Origin: Paraconiothyrium sp. Pb-2020
Taxonomy: Eukaryota; Ascomycota; Dothideomycetes; Pleosporales; Didymosphaeriaceae
Assembly: GCA_022419385.1 (NCBI GenBank)
Contig: JAJUBI010000007.1
Location: forward strand, 3,691,768-3,755,767
Direction: 5' to 3'
Length of the DNA: 64,000 nucleotides
The position numbers were made by a program, and so were the translations under genes. The notes beneath the pieces are model-generated. The model did not search any database, had not been told where the DNA came from, and was given only the letters and a program-made list of their open reading frames with translations. Below are positions 32,901-44,322 of the stretch, in pieces. The first letter of the stretch is position 1. Each line of letters starts with the position of its first letter.

Positions 32901-33099
32901 AGCGATCCGGATGCGGCGGCGCAGAAGAAGACGGATGCGGCGACGATTTATCTCGCGGTTGTGCTGTGGAGTGTCGCGGGGCTGTCGCTGTTCAGGTTCA
33001 TCGGGGCGATGTGGTTTTTGGTTGTGAGGATGGTGAGTTTTCCCCTGTCCCGCTCCGTTCAGGATGACATGCTAACGTTAATAGTTCCGTGGGGTGTAA
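29915..33099 (+). CDS. Chitin synthase, probably class III
   Basis: Five exons (29915-29936, 30182-30351, 30398-31261, 31311-33032, 33085-33099) give 930 aa. The first intron is 245 nt; the others are 46-52 nt. The first exon encodes only MSGYNRL and the last only FRGV. Residues 1-150 are disordered and rich in Pro, Asp and His. The GT2 catalytic region follows (FIVVTMYNEEDELFARTM; VVCVVSDGRAKINPRT; CVLLDAGTKPG), with the processive-synthase motifs EDR (531-533) and QRRRW (571-575). About seven transmembrane helices make up the C-terminal third. The enzyme extends chitin from UDP-GlcNAc across the plasma membrane. The CNTHDITWGTKGD segment and the length fit class III best; class I or II is less likely. 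Confidence 0.9.
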
Positions 33100-34277
33100 A
33101 GGACGGGTATTTGACTTCGGGATATCGCGATCTTTGCGGAGGGGATCAGTAGCTGTTTGGCTATTTCCTGGACTGGTATCCAGTCGCGCGGGTTTTGTAT
33201 GATGTTGTTTGGTGTTGGGGCTTTTTGGGACGCATGAGGGCGTATGATTATGAGCGTGCATGACTTTGATACCAATACCAATGGACGTTTTTGTCTTGCT
33301 GTCAGCGTGTGTGAACCTTTCGATGGAAGTGTGGTGTGATGTTTGCTGTCCCCTTTCTCCGAGGACATATGCTCTTGCGCTGTTGCGAGACTTTACTCTT
33401 GGTTTGCACCGCGTGGATGCATGCTGGTTTACTTGTGCGCTGCTTTGCTCTAGGGCGTCTTGGGGATTTGTATGTGTTTGAGGGGGTTCGACGCGTGGAA
33501 GGTGTGGGAGTTGGCGTGGTGGTATACTTTCTCGTGGTATTTGTGCTTGTGTCTGTAATGTTTGAGCTTGGAGGAAATGCACTTGATGTGGCTCGCCTTC
33601 GAGATCCGAGTTCTCCAGGAAGGTCAGAGCGGCAGATCACCATAGGGCGTTGCCGCCATCTCAATGATTATGGGAGAGCAAATTGCCTCCTCGGCCTGAG
33701 CCAGACCTCGGACGTTGTCGAGTTTGCGGTTCCTCACAACCCTCGTTCACCAAGACGCCGGTCAGAATATGTGTACATCCTCGTGCTTCTCCAATGGCTC
33801 CGTCACTCGATGAACGCTGTTCTTTTACCACCGAGATAGCCCGTCGAAAGCTTGTCCCTCACCTAGAATTGTTCCCGTTCCTTCCACTGCAACCGCGCTT
33901 GCCTCACCTTCACCTGGCAACCCGCTCCTTCCTCCACTTTGCTCTCACGGCGCCCGGTCTTTCTCGGCCTCCGACACACATCATAAGTTTTGCCATATCT
34001 TGCTTTTTCTTCTGCCTCACCACCACCTCTGATACCTTCGCTAGGACGCCTGCAATTTCGACTTCGGGTGCCTGTGCGGAAGATATATACAACAATGTCA
34101 GTGTTCCGCCGCGGACAGCTGCGTCAGACAACGGGAGCTCAATTCTGAGGCCTTCGCGCGCCTGTTGTTGCAGCTTAGCCGACTGTTATTGCCGTGCTTT
34201 TGCTGTACGCCGAATGAGATGCTGACCTCGCGACTAGACTTCCAAGCCTTTCACGTTTTCGACCCCGTTCGACGACA
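33100..34277. other. Intergenic region between chitin synthase and the CCHC gene
   Basis: About 1.2 kb with the chitin synthase 3' UTR and the promoter of the CCHC gene. CT-rich tracts near 33880-34030 are typical of fungal promoters upstream of highly expressed genes. No coding sequence is supported. Confidence 0.4.
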
Positions 34278-36007
34278 ATGTCTTGGGATACTGGAGGTAT
34301 GTGGCGCACTGCAACTAATTCAACACTGCTGACCCTTCTACAGGTGCGGATGCCTGGGGTTCCGGCGGTGGCGGCGCCGGCGGAGACGACAACTGGAACG
34401 GCGGCGCTGACACTGCAACTGCCAATGCCGGCGGTGATTCCTGGGGAGCTGGCGGCGATGACTCTGGCGGCGGCGGAGGTGGCGATGCGGGAGACAAGAC
34501 TTGCCGAGTGTATGTTTTCCATTCTTGTACTCTTGACTACCGGCTGTACTGACATACCATAGCTGCAACCAAGCCGGCCACTTCGCTCGCGACTGCCCTG
34601 AAAAGCCTGAGGGTGGCGGTCTTACTGGCGAGTGCTACAATTGCGGCGAGGTCGGGTGAGTGAGCCTCAGTCAATTGGCACCGAGCCATGGTCGCTAACC
34701 CAGCTACAGTCACAACAAGGCTGACTGCCCCAATCCCAAGGTCGACCGTCCATTCACTGGCACTTGCAACTCCTGCGGTGTTGAAGGCCACAGTGCGCGC
34801 GATTGCCCCAGCGCCACTTGCAGGCTTTGCGGCGAGCCTGGTCACAAGGCCCTGGAGTGCCACTCTCGCCGTAAGGTCAACTGGACCGGTGTCCCTGAGC
34901 TAGAGGCCGAAGAGGCCTGGATGGGACTTGTCAAGGCGTCAGACGTCAAGGATCTTGATGCATTCCGTATCTGCCTGCGTGCATACGCTCGTGCCATCGA
35001 CGGCGAGTTCAACGTGTCCGACGTCGAAACTGCCCTTCGCGAATCAGATCTGTCAGTCTATCTGATCGCTCTCAAGCAAGAAGTCGCTCCCCAGATGACC
35101 ATTGTGGATCTCATTGGCAACCCGGACCGAGAATTCGTCCTCACGATTCAACTCTCGCCTAAGCCTCGCCGTGCGAAGTTGGCGCAAGGTTGGCCCGCGG
35201 ATGCTGCGGAGAATTTGGAGCGACTCAAGTCCGCCGGCTTCGTTCAAGATCGCGGCGTGCCCATTTGCTCCAACTGCAATGAGCTCGGCCATATCAAGAA
35301 GCATTGCAAGCAGGAGATGGTTGAGCACGAGAAGGCGGCTCCAGTCGTCACTTGTGTCTACTGCAAGGAGGAAGGCCATCGTGCACGCGACTGCCCGAAA
35401 GAACGCATCAATCCCTACGCCTGCAAGAATTGCAAGCAGGAGGGTCACAAGGCAGCTGACTGCACCGAACCTCGTTCGGCCGAGGGTGTTGAGTGTCGCA
35501 AGTGCAACGAGACGGGTCACTTCTCACGAGACGTAAGTTGTTCCTACTCATGTTGTTAGAGAAATTGCTAACCTGTGCTTAAACAGTGCCCGAACGTCGA
35601 AGCGCGCCCACCCCGAACTTGCCGCAACTGCGGCTCTGAGGATCATATAGCCAAGGAGTGCGACCAGCCACGCAACCCGGACAACGTGACTTGCCGCAAC
35701 TGCGAGAAGCAAGGCCACTTCTCCCGGAACTGCCCTGAGCCCAAGGACTGGTCCAAGGTCAAGTGCTCCAACTGTGGTGAGATGGGTCATACCATTAAGG
35801 TGAACATTTGCCTCTACAAGAGGTTGCTTCTGCTAACTGCCTCAGCGCTGCAAGGAGCCCATCGGCGAAGGTGATGCCGCCGGAGAAGGCGGTGCCGTCG
35901 GCGGCGGTGGATGGGATGATTCTGGCAATGCTGGTGCTGCTGCGTCTGCCGACGCTCCTGCTGCAGGCGGAGACCCTTGGGGAAGCGGCGGCGGTGATGC
36001 TTGGTAA
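34278..36007 (+). CDS. Eleven-knuckle CCHC nucleic-acid-binding protein (CnjB/GIS2-like)
   Basis: Six exons (34278-34296, 34344-34509, 34563-34655, 34710-35532, 35587-35799, 35846-36007) with introns of 46-54 nt give 491 aa. The N- and C-termini are Gly/Asp/Trp-rich (DAWGSGGGGAGGDD; GGDPWGSGGGDAW) and disordered. I count eleven C-x2-C-x4-H-x4-C knuckles, four before and seven after a central helical region (DVKDLDAFRICLRAYARAID), for example CRVCNQAGHFARDC, CYNCGEVGHNKADC and CRNCEKQGHFSRNC. Knuckles of this type bind single-stranded nucleic acid; the yeast relative Gis2 binds mRNAs and the translation machinery. Filamentous fungal versions are often labelled CnjB-like. Introns interrupt knuckles 1, 2, 8 and 11, so retention of any of them would remove a zinc ligand. 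Confidence 0.88.
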
Positions 36008-36865
36008 ATCCTGCAATGATCGACTGTTGTTGATTGGCATGGATTTGAGTGGAAGATCACGGTCGCATGAGAAGCGACGGCAAAAGGTTGCGAGTACGGA
36101 TTGGTATGAAATGTGATGGTATGTGTCGTGGGGTAGCGACCAGGTTCCCGGCCAGCGTATCGGTTCACTGCAAACCGAAGAACTCAACTGCGCGATCTTT
36201 GGTGCGACCTCGAGATGGCTTCTCTGATAGATGAGCTATGCAGACTTCAGTAGTGGGATAGTTTCCATTCAAGCATCTCCAAGGTACCGACACAGTTCAT
36301 GCTTCTGAGTTGCCGTCGCCCGAATATCGATGTCGCTGTTGTCCTCGAGGCTGATATTGAAGATGCAAGCGCTTAAGGGACCAACATCCTCCCCATGCCC
36401 ACACCAACGCTAAGCGAATTTGATTAAAGGGTGAGCAACCTGGAGCCGTCCTTAACTATACCCCGACTACGCTCAACCATAGACAGTTGAGAGCTCCCAG
36501 TTGAGAGCTCAGGCGCACTGTATGTTTTCTGGTTGACCGATTAAAATTGCTCCTGGGCACGACTGGCTGACGGCCGGGAGGTATACAAGCACCCACCAAG
36601 ACCATGCTGTAGACCTCCCGTGTACCATTTCACAGCGAGGTGCTATGGATGATATACAAATATGCTTGTATTGAAGGGATTGGTGCGGAGGCCTTAAGCT
36701 AGCTATCCTTCGTTAGCCGTTGGCATTGGTGCCTGGATCCTACCGACGCTAGCTAGTCTCAGCGGAAAGACAACTTGGCGGTATAAAGACCAGGTGCCAT
36801 CCTGCGCAGACTATGTGCAACACATCTCCAATACGACAAGCTTGAAGCTGGGGATCAGGCAGCGC
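36008..36865. other. Intergenic region with a short tandem repeat and a TATA box
   Basis: About 860 bp. CAGTTGAGAGCTC occurs twice in a row at 36484-36496 and 36498-36510. A TATAAA lies at 36782-36787, 79 bp before the next start codon. No coding sequence is supported. Confidence 0.5.
36782..36787 (+). promoter_or_regulatory. Candidate TATA box of the F-box-like gene
   Basis: TATAAA in a GC-rich setting, 79 bp upstream of the ATG at 36866. This spacing leaves room for a leader of about 50 nt. Position and sequence are the only evidence. Confidence 0.45.
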
Positions 36866-38703
36866 ATGATGAGTGACCAGAGCACCACTATGGCGGTCGC
36901 GGAGCAGCCCACAAGCCCGGCTTTCACACGCATGCCCAACGAGCTGCTGAACATGATATTGGAGCAGGTCGTGACCGCGGAGTGGTATTGGCATATTTAT
37001 CCCACCCTGAAGAACCTCCGCGTAGCATGCAGACAATACGCCTACCTACCCATGCTCCTGGACATGCTCTTTGCTACGGTGCGTCTCGTTGCTTCAGCCG
37101 AGCACGCAGAGACCGTAGCCAAAACAGATCTCTCTACGCTAAAGCATTATGTGAAGAGCGTTAGTTTCGAGCCCACCAAGGAGAGCTGGATGACGAAGCG
37201 CGAGCTCTTCGACGACATTATTCTCGTGAGGCCGTTTGAAGAAGCCGTACATACATTCTATGATGCATGGCGCATAGAAGGAGGGTATAGGTCGTTCCAA
37301 GAGGCGAGCACCCAGAGAGAGGAGGAACTCAAGGATTTGGGTATCAGGGGCTTCATCGAGAAACATCTTCCCAATGGTCATGAGCTGTTTTCTGAAGAAG
37401 AGATGAGGGCTGGATACGAGGCGTACATGTCTCGCGCCAATGCGGCAAAGGCGGTGTCCGAGAGTGGGGAGCTGGCATCGACATGGACGAAGGCATTGAG
37501 CCAGTTGGACCGTGTTGAGCGCGTTTCGGTGGGTTTATGGGAGTGGGACCGCGATAGTTTGGATCAACACGTTGGCACCCAGGGGAAGAGCTGGAAAGAG
37601 TTGGGACCGGTGGTGTATGGGCATAACCATCCTAGGCATAACGGCTATCCTCACGAGCCGACGCACTGTAGGGAGGTGCAGGCGCCGGTAGGAAAGGCAT
37701 TGTTCGACGCCGTACTGGAGACTCTGGCTACCTCGAAGACGAAACTCAAGCAGCTGACCATCGACTCCTGCGACACAGGCGAGTTCGCATGGGCGGACGA
37801 CGCACGCGTCGCAGACTTAGACTTGTATGTCGCCTCAGCCATCCACCTTCAGAGCAATACTAACCAGCCTCGCAGCACCAACCTCACCCACCTCACCTTC
37901 CGCCCTTGCGCCGAAGAAATCGGCGAAGCCAGCTCCTGGGAAGCCGACCGCACCGCCTCCATCGAAGCCCGCAGCGGCAAAGCAATCACCGCGCTCCTCC
38001 AGCGCTGCGCAGCGTCTCTCACAGACCTGGAGCTCTTCACCGGCGTCTCCTTTTGCCCGAATATATGGCCGCCGCAAGACGTAGACGTGAAGGACCTCCC
38101 CGACCTTCCCTCGCTCACAAACTTCGTCACAGCCACCACGCTCAACCTCAACAGCTTCCCCGCCTGGCTGAAGACAAAATGTCGCGCGCTCGCGCGCCTC
38201 GAGCTGCAAATGTGCCACGGACATCCATATGGCGAGAGCGGTTGGCGGTCTCTGTGGGACGCTATACGGTACGTCCCTTCCTTCCTTCCTTCCCTCCTTC
38301 CTCACACTCCCTCTATACATATATTCTGACCCTGCCACTGTCAAGGTACCACCCCAACCGCATGCTTCTAGACTTCGACCAGCTCCCGTGCAACGATGCG
38401 GCGGAGATCAGTCTGAGGCATTACACCGGGGAGGCGAGTGCGGCGGAAGTGGACGAGGATCCGTGGATGGATATTGATCGCAGCTTGGAGAATTATTTGA
38501 GTAACAAGGGCGACTGGAACGGGAGCTTAAGGGAGTGGTTTGGGGGGGATGATGAGGATGATGAAGATGATGAGGAAGAGGAGGAGGGTAGTGATGGAGG
38601 AGATGACGATGAGGAAGGGGAGGATGGAGATGAGGATGGGGATGAAGACGAAGAGATGGGGAGTGACGGTAATGACAATGATGATGATGAGGAGGGCAAT
38701 TGA
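36866..38703 (+). CDS. F-box-like protein with a long acidic C-terminal tail
   Basis: Two exons (36866-38268, 38346-38703) with a 77-nt intron give 586 aa; the join reads DAIR-YHPNRMLLDF. The start is the first ATG after a TATA box. An F-box-like motif is seen near residue 23 (RMPNELLNMILEQV), followed by helical and leucine-rich segments (LKQLTIDSCDTGEF; LTHLTFRPC; LTDLELFTG; LARLELQMCHGHPYGESGW) as in many fungal F-box proteins that pair with Skp1. The last 55 residues are almost only Asp, Glu and Gly. The domain call is moderate because the F-box is weak, but the overall form is common in Dothideomycetes. Confidence 0.68.
38538..38700 (+). repeat. GAT/GAG-rich low-complexity tract
   Basis: A trinucleotide-like tract of GAT, GAG and GAA codons encoding the acidic tail of the F-box-like protein. 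It is in frame and imperfect, as expected of a slippage-prone coding microsatellite. Confidence 0.8.
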
Positions 38704-39707
38704 CGATGGTATAGGTATACTGTTGTCCAGCCATGGATCGCTGACGGAGGCTATGCTGTTCTCCTATATTGCAGTGTCGCTGTCCACTGGTAAGCGACCA
38801 CCTACACCTAAACGATGAAGTACCGTATGGCGCCTTGTGCAACAGCACTGCGCGGAGAGTACACAACGCTGTATGGATGGATCACTGGCCCCACGACTCT
38901 GCATTGGGCCGGCCGGCTCGCTCCGCAAACGTGACTGCCATGGGCCCATCCACGATGCACGGCAGAGGTCAGCTGGGCTCGTCGCGTGGTGGACAGGCGC
39001 AGCGAGTCAGCATCCTGGAGCTGACGCTGTATTCTGATCCACTCAGTACGTTGTGCGCAGTGACGACATTGTTTTCACCAAACTTCATGATGCCTTTTTC
39101 TCTTTTGCGTGTGTGAGCAGGACAGAAGGCCGTGTCATAGCGGCGAACGGGTCTGTGCACGGAGCTGTGAGGGGTTGCGAGATCGCAGCAAGACCGTTAT
39201 CTCGTGCCTTCGCGTCCATCTAGGCGTCGTTATCCTCTGTCCTCGAGCGCTCCTTTCCAGCAACGTCGCGTCTTGTATCTGTCCGTTCGCCCGCATATCG
39301 AAGAACTTTCCGCCCGTCCTCGGCCTCTATCTAGGCTCGCCTCGTCGCCCCACTTCCTCCGTCCAGCGTACGCCTCCACGATAGCCGCGCCCCAGCTTTT
39401 CCCCGCCGCGCCCGACCTCTTTTCACCGATCAGCAGGAACAAGCTCAGAAGACTGCCCCGGCGCATACAATCCTGCAGAGGCACCCTTGGTCGGTCAATG
39501 GTACGCTCGCCAGCGCTTCGGTAGTAGTGGGGCAGCGTGAGCGTTGGACAACACGTCGCGACGGCCTGCTGGAGCTGGTGGACCGGTTGACAGACGGACG
39601 GGCCCACTGCCATCCACGTCCAGAGCTCCTGCGATCGCACCATCTTTCAAACTCGATTCACATAACCTCGGCCACAGCCTTGCTGCTGCAAAAGCCGACC
39701 CTGAACC
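38704..39707. other. Intergenic region upstream of SNF1
   Basis: About 1 kb holding the 3' UTR of the F-box-like gene and the SNF1 promoter and leader. No coding sequence is supported. Confidence 0.4.
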
Positions 39708-42564
39708 ATGTCGGCCGCAATCGACAATGAAGACTTGGAGGAGCTCTCCATCTCCATGCCTGCACAGAGGCGAACCTCTGCTCGACCGCCCGATATGTCT
39801 ACGCCGGTAGCGCCGACGACCGCCGCGCGAGAGACCAAGAAGACCGATCCGAAGACGAGCCAGCGCCTCGGCCAGTATACCATCGTCAAGACGCTCGGGG
39901 AGGGCTCGTTCGGCAAGGTCAAGCTGGCCACCCACCAGGTCAGCGGCCAGAAAGTCGCGCTGAAGATCATCAACCGGAAGAGACTGGTGACGAGGGATAT
40001 GGCCGGCCGCATAGAGCGCGAGATACAGTATCTGCAGCTGCTGCGGCATCCGCACATCATCAAGCTGTAAGTGAAGCCAAATTTGTCTATGCGCCTATGC
40101 TGACTCTCTCTAGATATACGGTGATAACAACGCCGACCGAGATTATCATGGTGCTCGAGTATGCCGGCGGAGAGCTTTTCGATTACATCGTAAACAACGG
40201 ACGACTCCCCGAGGCCCAGGCGCGCAAGTTCTTCCAGCAGATAGTATGTGCTGTCGAATACTGCCATCGTCACAAGATTGTTCATCGAGATCTGAAACCG
40301 GAGAATCTACTACTCGACGATCACTACAATGTCAAGATTGCCGATTTTGGTTTAAGCAATATCATGACCGATGGCAACTTCCTGAAGACAAGCTGTGGTA
40401 GCCCCAACTATGCGGCGCCCGAAGTCATCTCGGGCAAGCTCTACGCTGGGCCTGAGGTCGATGTTTGGAGTTGCGGTGTCATCCTCTACGTACTTCTTGT
40501 GGGACGGCTGCCCTTCGACGACGAGTATATTCCAACGCTATTCAAGAAGATTGCGGCGGGCAATTACAGCATTCCAAGCTACCTCTCTCCAGGCGCCGTA
40601 AGCTTGATCAAGAAGATGCTCATGGTGAACCCGGTCCACCGCATCACAGTGGCTGAGATCCGCCAAGACCCTTGGTTTACCAGAGATCTTCCGGCATATC
40701 TCTCCCTGCCACCAGAGGAGTTCTACGACACTGGCGTTGATCCGAACAAGGCCATCGATCCAAGGAGTTTAGCGCCGTCACAGTCCGAAGTCGTCGTACA
40801 GAAGCTCCACGAGACGGTCGTCGGTAAGCTAGGAAAAACAATGGGCTATGCGAAGCACGATGTTCAAGAAGCACTTGCTCGCGATGAGCCAAGCGCAATC
40901 AAGGATGCCTACTTGATAGTCCGCGAGAATCAGATGATGAAGGAAAATCGTAAGTCACCTATCCCTGTCCGGTTATTTCTCCTCGAACACCCTGGTCATG
41001 AGTCTTCTGACTGCGGCACGTTACATAATATTTTGCTTTCCCAGCACTGCCATAACACGATAAATTGAAAGCAATATGCTAACACTCAAATGTAGCATTG
41101 GTCACTGGAGACAGGAGCCTTCAACCTTTCCTCGCCCAATCACCCCCGGATCGACATGATTATATGGGCTCGATTCCCCAAGCCCTGAGCAGCAGCAGAC
41201 CGCAAGTGATACCACCTCCGTCCGACCCTGAACGCGCGCGGCAAGGTTCGACGTCAAGCAGCCAAATAACAAGTATCCGTTCTCCGGTCAGCACCATAGC
41301 AGTTTTGCCGAGCAGTCTTCCAGAATATCATAAGGCGTACATGAAAGGCCATCCGAAACCAGGAATGAACCCCCAAGACACGAACACTGCGCCACATCCC
41401 TTGCAGTCAGAAGAGGAGCGAGCTGTGCAAGCACGACGTCTGCGACCCAACTTTAGAGCCGTTCCTGATACCAGTAGGCCTCGGCCTGAGCCCATGACTG
41501 CACTACCCTCTAAGAAGCCCAAACCCGTGAAATGGCAGTTTGGTATACGGTCTCGGAATCAACCGGCCGAGGCCATGCTGGCTATCTTTAAAGCTCTCCA
41601 GGCAATGGGCGCGGACGGGGAAGTACCCAAGATAAGGAGGCCTGGGGGCGGCAGTCAGTCCCGCAGCCGAAGTGGCTCGCGGCATTCTGGCTCACATTCG
41701 AGACAAAATTCTCAGAGCCGGTCTCGTGGCTCTTCGATATCCTCGTCTTCGCAGGATGACTACGAAATGTCGGATCGCGAGCAAGCCCCCGACATCTCTC
41801 CCGATCGGCGAAATCTCAAGGTCCGTAATGGTAATGGAGAGGAGCAGTCGAGGGGCCGGCAGAGGAAGCACTATAATGTTGGCAACGACTGGGGATACTC
41901 CATCCCCGAAGACCCTTGGGTAATCAACGCGCGCTTCCGCAAGGACGGCATGTACCCTCCTGGCGTCGCGCACCCATCGTCGACACACTCCTCCCGGGTG
42001 GATCTGCAGCAAGATCCCGCCGCGCTCCGCCGCCGCTCATCAACAAACACCTCACACTCGTCGCTCAACCACGTCGACGGAATCACCTCCCTCCCATCCG
42101 CCGAACGCGACGCCAGCGGCTCCCAAGCAGGCGATTCCGTCGCCGGCAGCACGCGCTACGCCGGCACTGACGAGGCCGTCTACATCTACCTCACCATCCA
42201 ACTCTACAGCATCGAACGCGACTTCTTCGTCGTCGACTTCAAGTGCGCAGGCTACGAGCGCCTCGTCGCCAACCTCGTGCACGAAATCAAAGCAACATCG
42301 TCCTCGCTTTCCTTGTCCCAGCTCGCGAACAACACAGCGGGCCACGACGACGGCTGGGACGACGAAAAGGGCGTATGGCGGCAGCTCAACGAGGGCGCGT
42401 TGACGGAGGAGGTGGCGCGCGAAGTGAGGGAGCAGGGCGCTGTGCTGAGGGAGAGGGTTGTGGAGAAGGGCGCGGGGAGGAAGGAGGGGGAGAAGAGGTG
42501 TACGAGTCCGTTTCCTTTCTTGGATGTTGCGAGTACGCTTATTCTGCAGCTTTCTGGAGAGTAA
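39708..42564 (+). CDS. SNF1: SNF1/AMPK catalytic alpha subunit
   Basis: Three exons (39708-40066, 40114-40949, 41096-42564), introns 47 and 146 nt, give 887 aa. The kinase domain spans about residues 57-308: glycine loop LGEGSFGKV, ATP lysine VALK (Lys86), catalytic HRDLKPEN (Asp179), DFG (197-199), and the activation-loop Thr212 in FLKTSCGSPNYAAPE that LKB1-type kinases phosphorylate. An auto-inhibitory, UBA-like segment follows (GKTMGYAKHDVQEALARDEP). The C-terminal regulatory part has the alpha-CTD signature (PKPVKWQFGIRSRNQPAEAM) and ends with FLDVASTLILQL. SNF1 drives derepression of alternative carbon use and plant cell-wall-degrading enzymes in fungi. A 70-residue Ser/Arg-rich insert (SQSRSRSGSRHSGSHSRQ) lies inside the C-terminal half. 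A GTAAGT overlaps the stop codon, so a further small 3' exon is possible. Confidence 0.95.
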
Positions 42565-44322
42565 GTAGAACCGGGTGGATGCTCAGGGGGACGGAGGACT
42601 CTTCTTGGGTGTAATGGATTTGTGCGTGGAGCGTCTGTAGACAGGCAGGCAGTATTGGAGGTAAATTCGACATCGAGGTACATTCTTAGTTGAACTCTAT
42701 ATCTTCACAATCCTATCATACTCCTCACGTATCGACTTCGTAAGTTCAAGACTGTCCAAGCGTGGAGTTATGGCTCGTGCTAAACAGTTCCGCAGCCCCA
42801 ATCACCAGCCTTAGGCAATTAGACTACCTATCCATGTTTATACCATACCTTAATCCACACACTTATCTAGATCCAGCATCTAAATACCCTGCACAGACCA
42901 CCCTCAGAACATCACACCCGTCCCCTCTAAACATCCCCATCTCCCCAGCCATGCCCACACCGCTACCCAGAAAACCCCCCTCATCCTCCCCCTCAAGAGA
43001 ACACCCTACCCTCCCCCAGCTACGATATCATCCTCCATGCACCACCCCCCGCCTCGTACCTCAGCGAAAACCCTCGCCATCCGCAAGTACCATCACTCAA
43101 AACTTCCCCCTACCTCCTCCTCAATACACCTTCGCTTTCCCATTGCGCGACGCCATGCACAACGCCCCCTCCTCGATGACTAACTATTGAGACGGCGAGG
43201 TAGAGCCTTCGACTGCGCGTTTCACGCTTAGCCACACAGCTCGTCACTTCGACGGAACGTACGAGTCTTGCGTCTGCATTGCTGAGCGTCCAGTGAGTGT
43301 AGGTACGGATGTTTCAAGGCTGTAATCTGCTTCGACCAGGAGGCGGTCTCAGAGAATACACCGCGATGCACTAGAAGCTCCCGCCAGCCACGGTGGTGAA
43401 GATACAGCGACAACGGTGCCTCCAGCGCTGGAGAACATGGATGCGAGTCTTACTCTGGAATGAGGAGGTAGAGGGAGCTGCGTGGAGAGCGAATCGTGCA
43501 GAGGTGTACAGTATAGTGCCGGCCTGACATTATCCATATACACACACCGTTGGTAACCCTGGGAAACATCACAGCCCTTCGACGCCATGCTTCAAAACTC
43601 GCACGAGACGCACAACCCAAATTTGAACACTAATTTCATTCATCGCGTACACGTACATGAATAGGCAGCTATCTATGGCCCCGCCAACGCTGGACCCGAG
43701 CCGTCTTCGAAACCCGTGCGCACCCCACGCATCTTTTGCTCTCTCTCCCCACCAGATTCGCCCTAATTGTTGCGACCTGTGAAGCAAACAAAAAAGCCAG
43801 CGTGCCAAAGCAGCACACCGCGAAGGAATGAAAGGGCAAGTGCCGAAGAGCTTGCAACATCAACAGAAAAAGCCCGGTGCCGTCCCGAGGAAGCTCAGAG
43901 AGGCCCGTGTATATGTACGCCACAACGCCAGCCAAAACAAGTACCGCCCTTGTATGTACACGGATAGACTAGGTTACGTAAAGAAAGGAGTAGGTATATA
44001 AATCGTGATCGCGTATTTTGTGTGCCGTGCCATCCGGTAGGAGATATTTTGGTGTGATGACGAGGTGACGTACGCCAAGGTTATCCGAACGGCCGCCCAT
44101 GCATTGCCGTGGAAGGTGGAACGTCCGAGGAGGGAGAAAGAGGATAAGGTGCTGGAGATTACAAGGTGCTATGATTGGCATTAGGGTGAGTGCCGAAGTT
44201 TCGCGGCCGTAATGCTGACCAACATGCCATTGACTTGACTATGTGGAGCATTTGATGAGGCAGTCGAACTGTCAACGCACTCCCAGCATTGTGTTTATCT
44301 GGAAGTTCGGTAAGCCATTATC
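42565..44322. other. Intergenic region between convergent SNF1 and Atf1 genes
   Basis: About 1.75 kb between two 3' ends. The frames within it (for example around 42762-43190, Pro/Ser-rich) have no domain and no support beyond being open. It probably holds two long 3' UTRs. Confidence 0.4.

Noticed and set aside
42762..43190. Pro/Ser-rich open frame between SNF1 and atf1
   Set aside because: It lies where two long 3' UTRs are expected, has no domain and no splice context; composition alone explains it.
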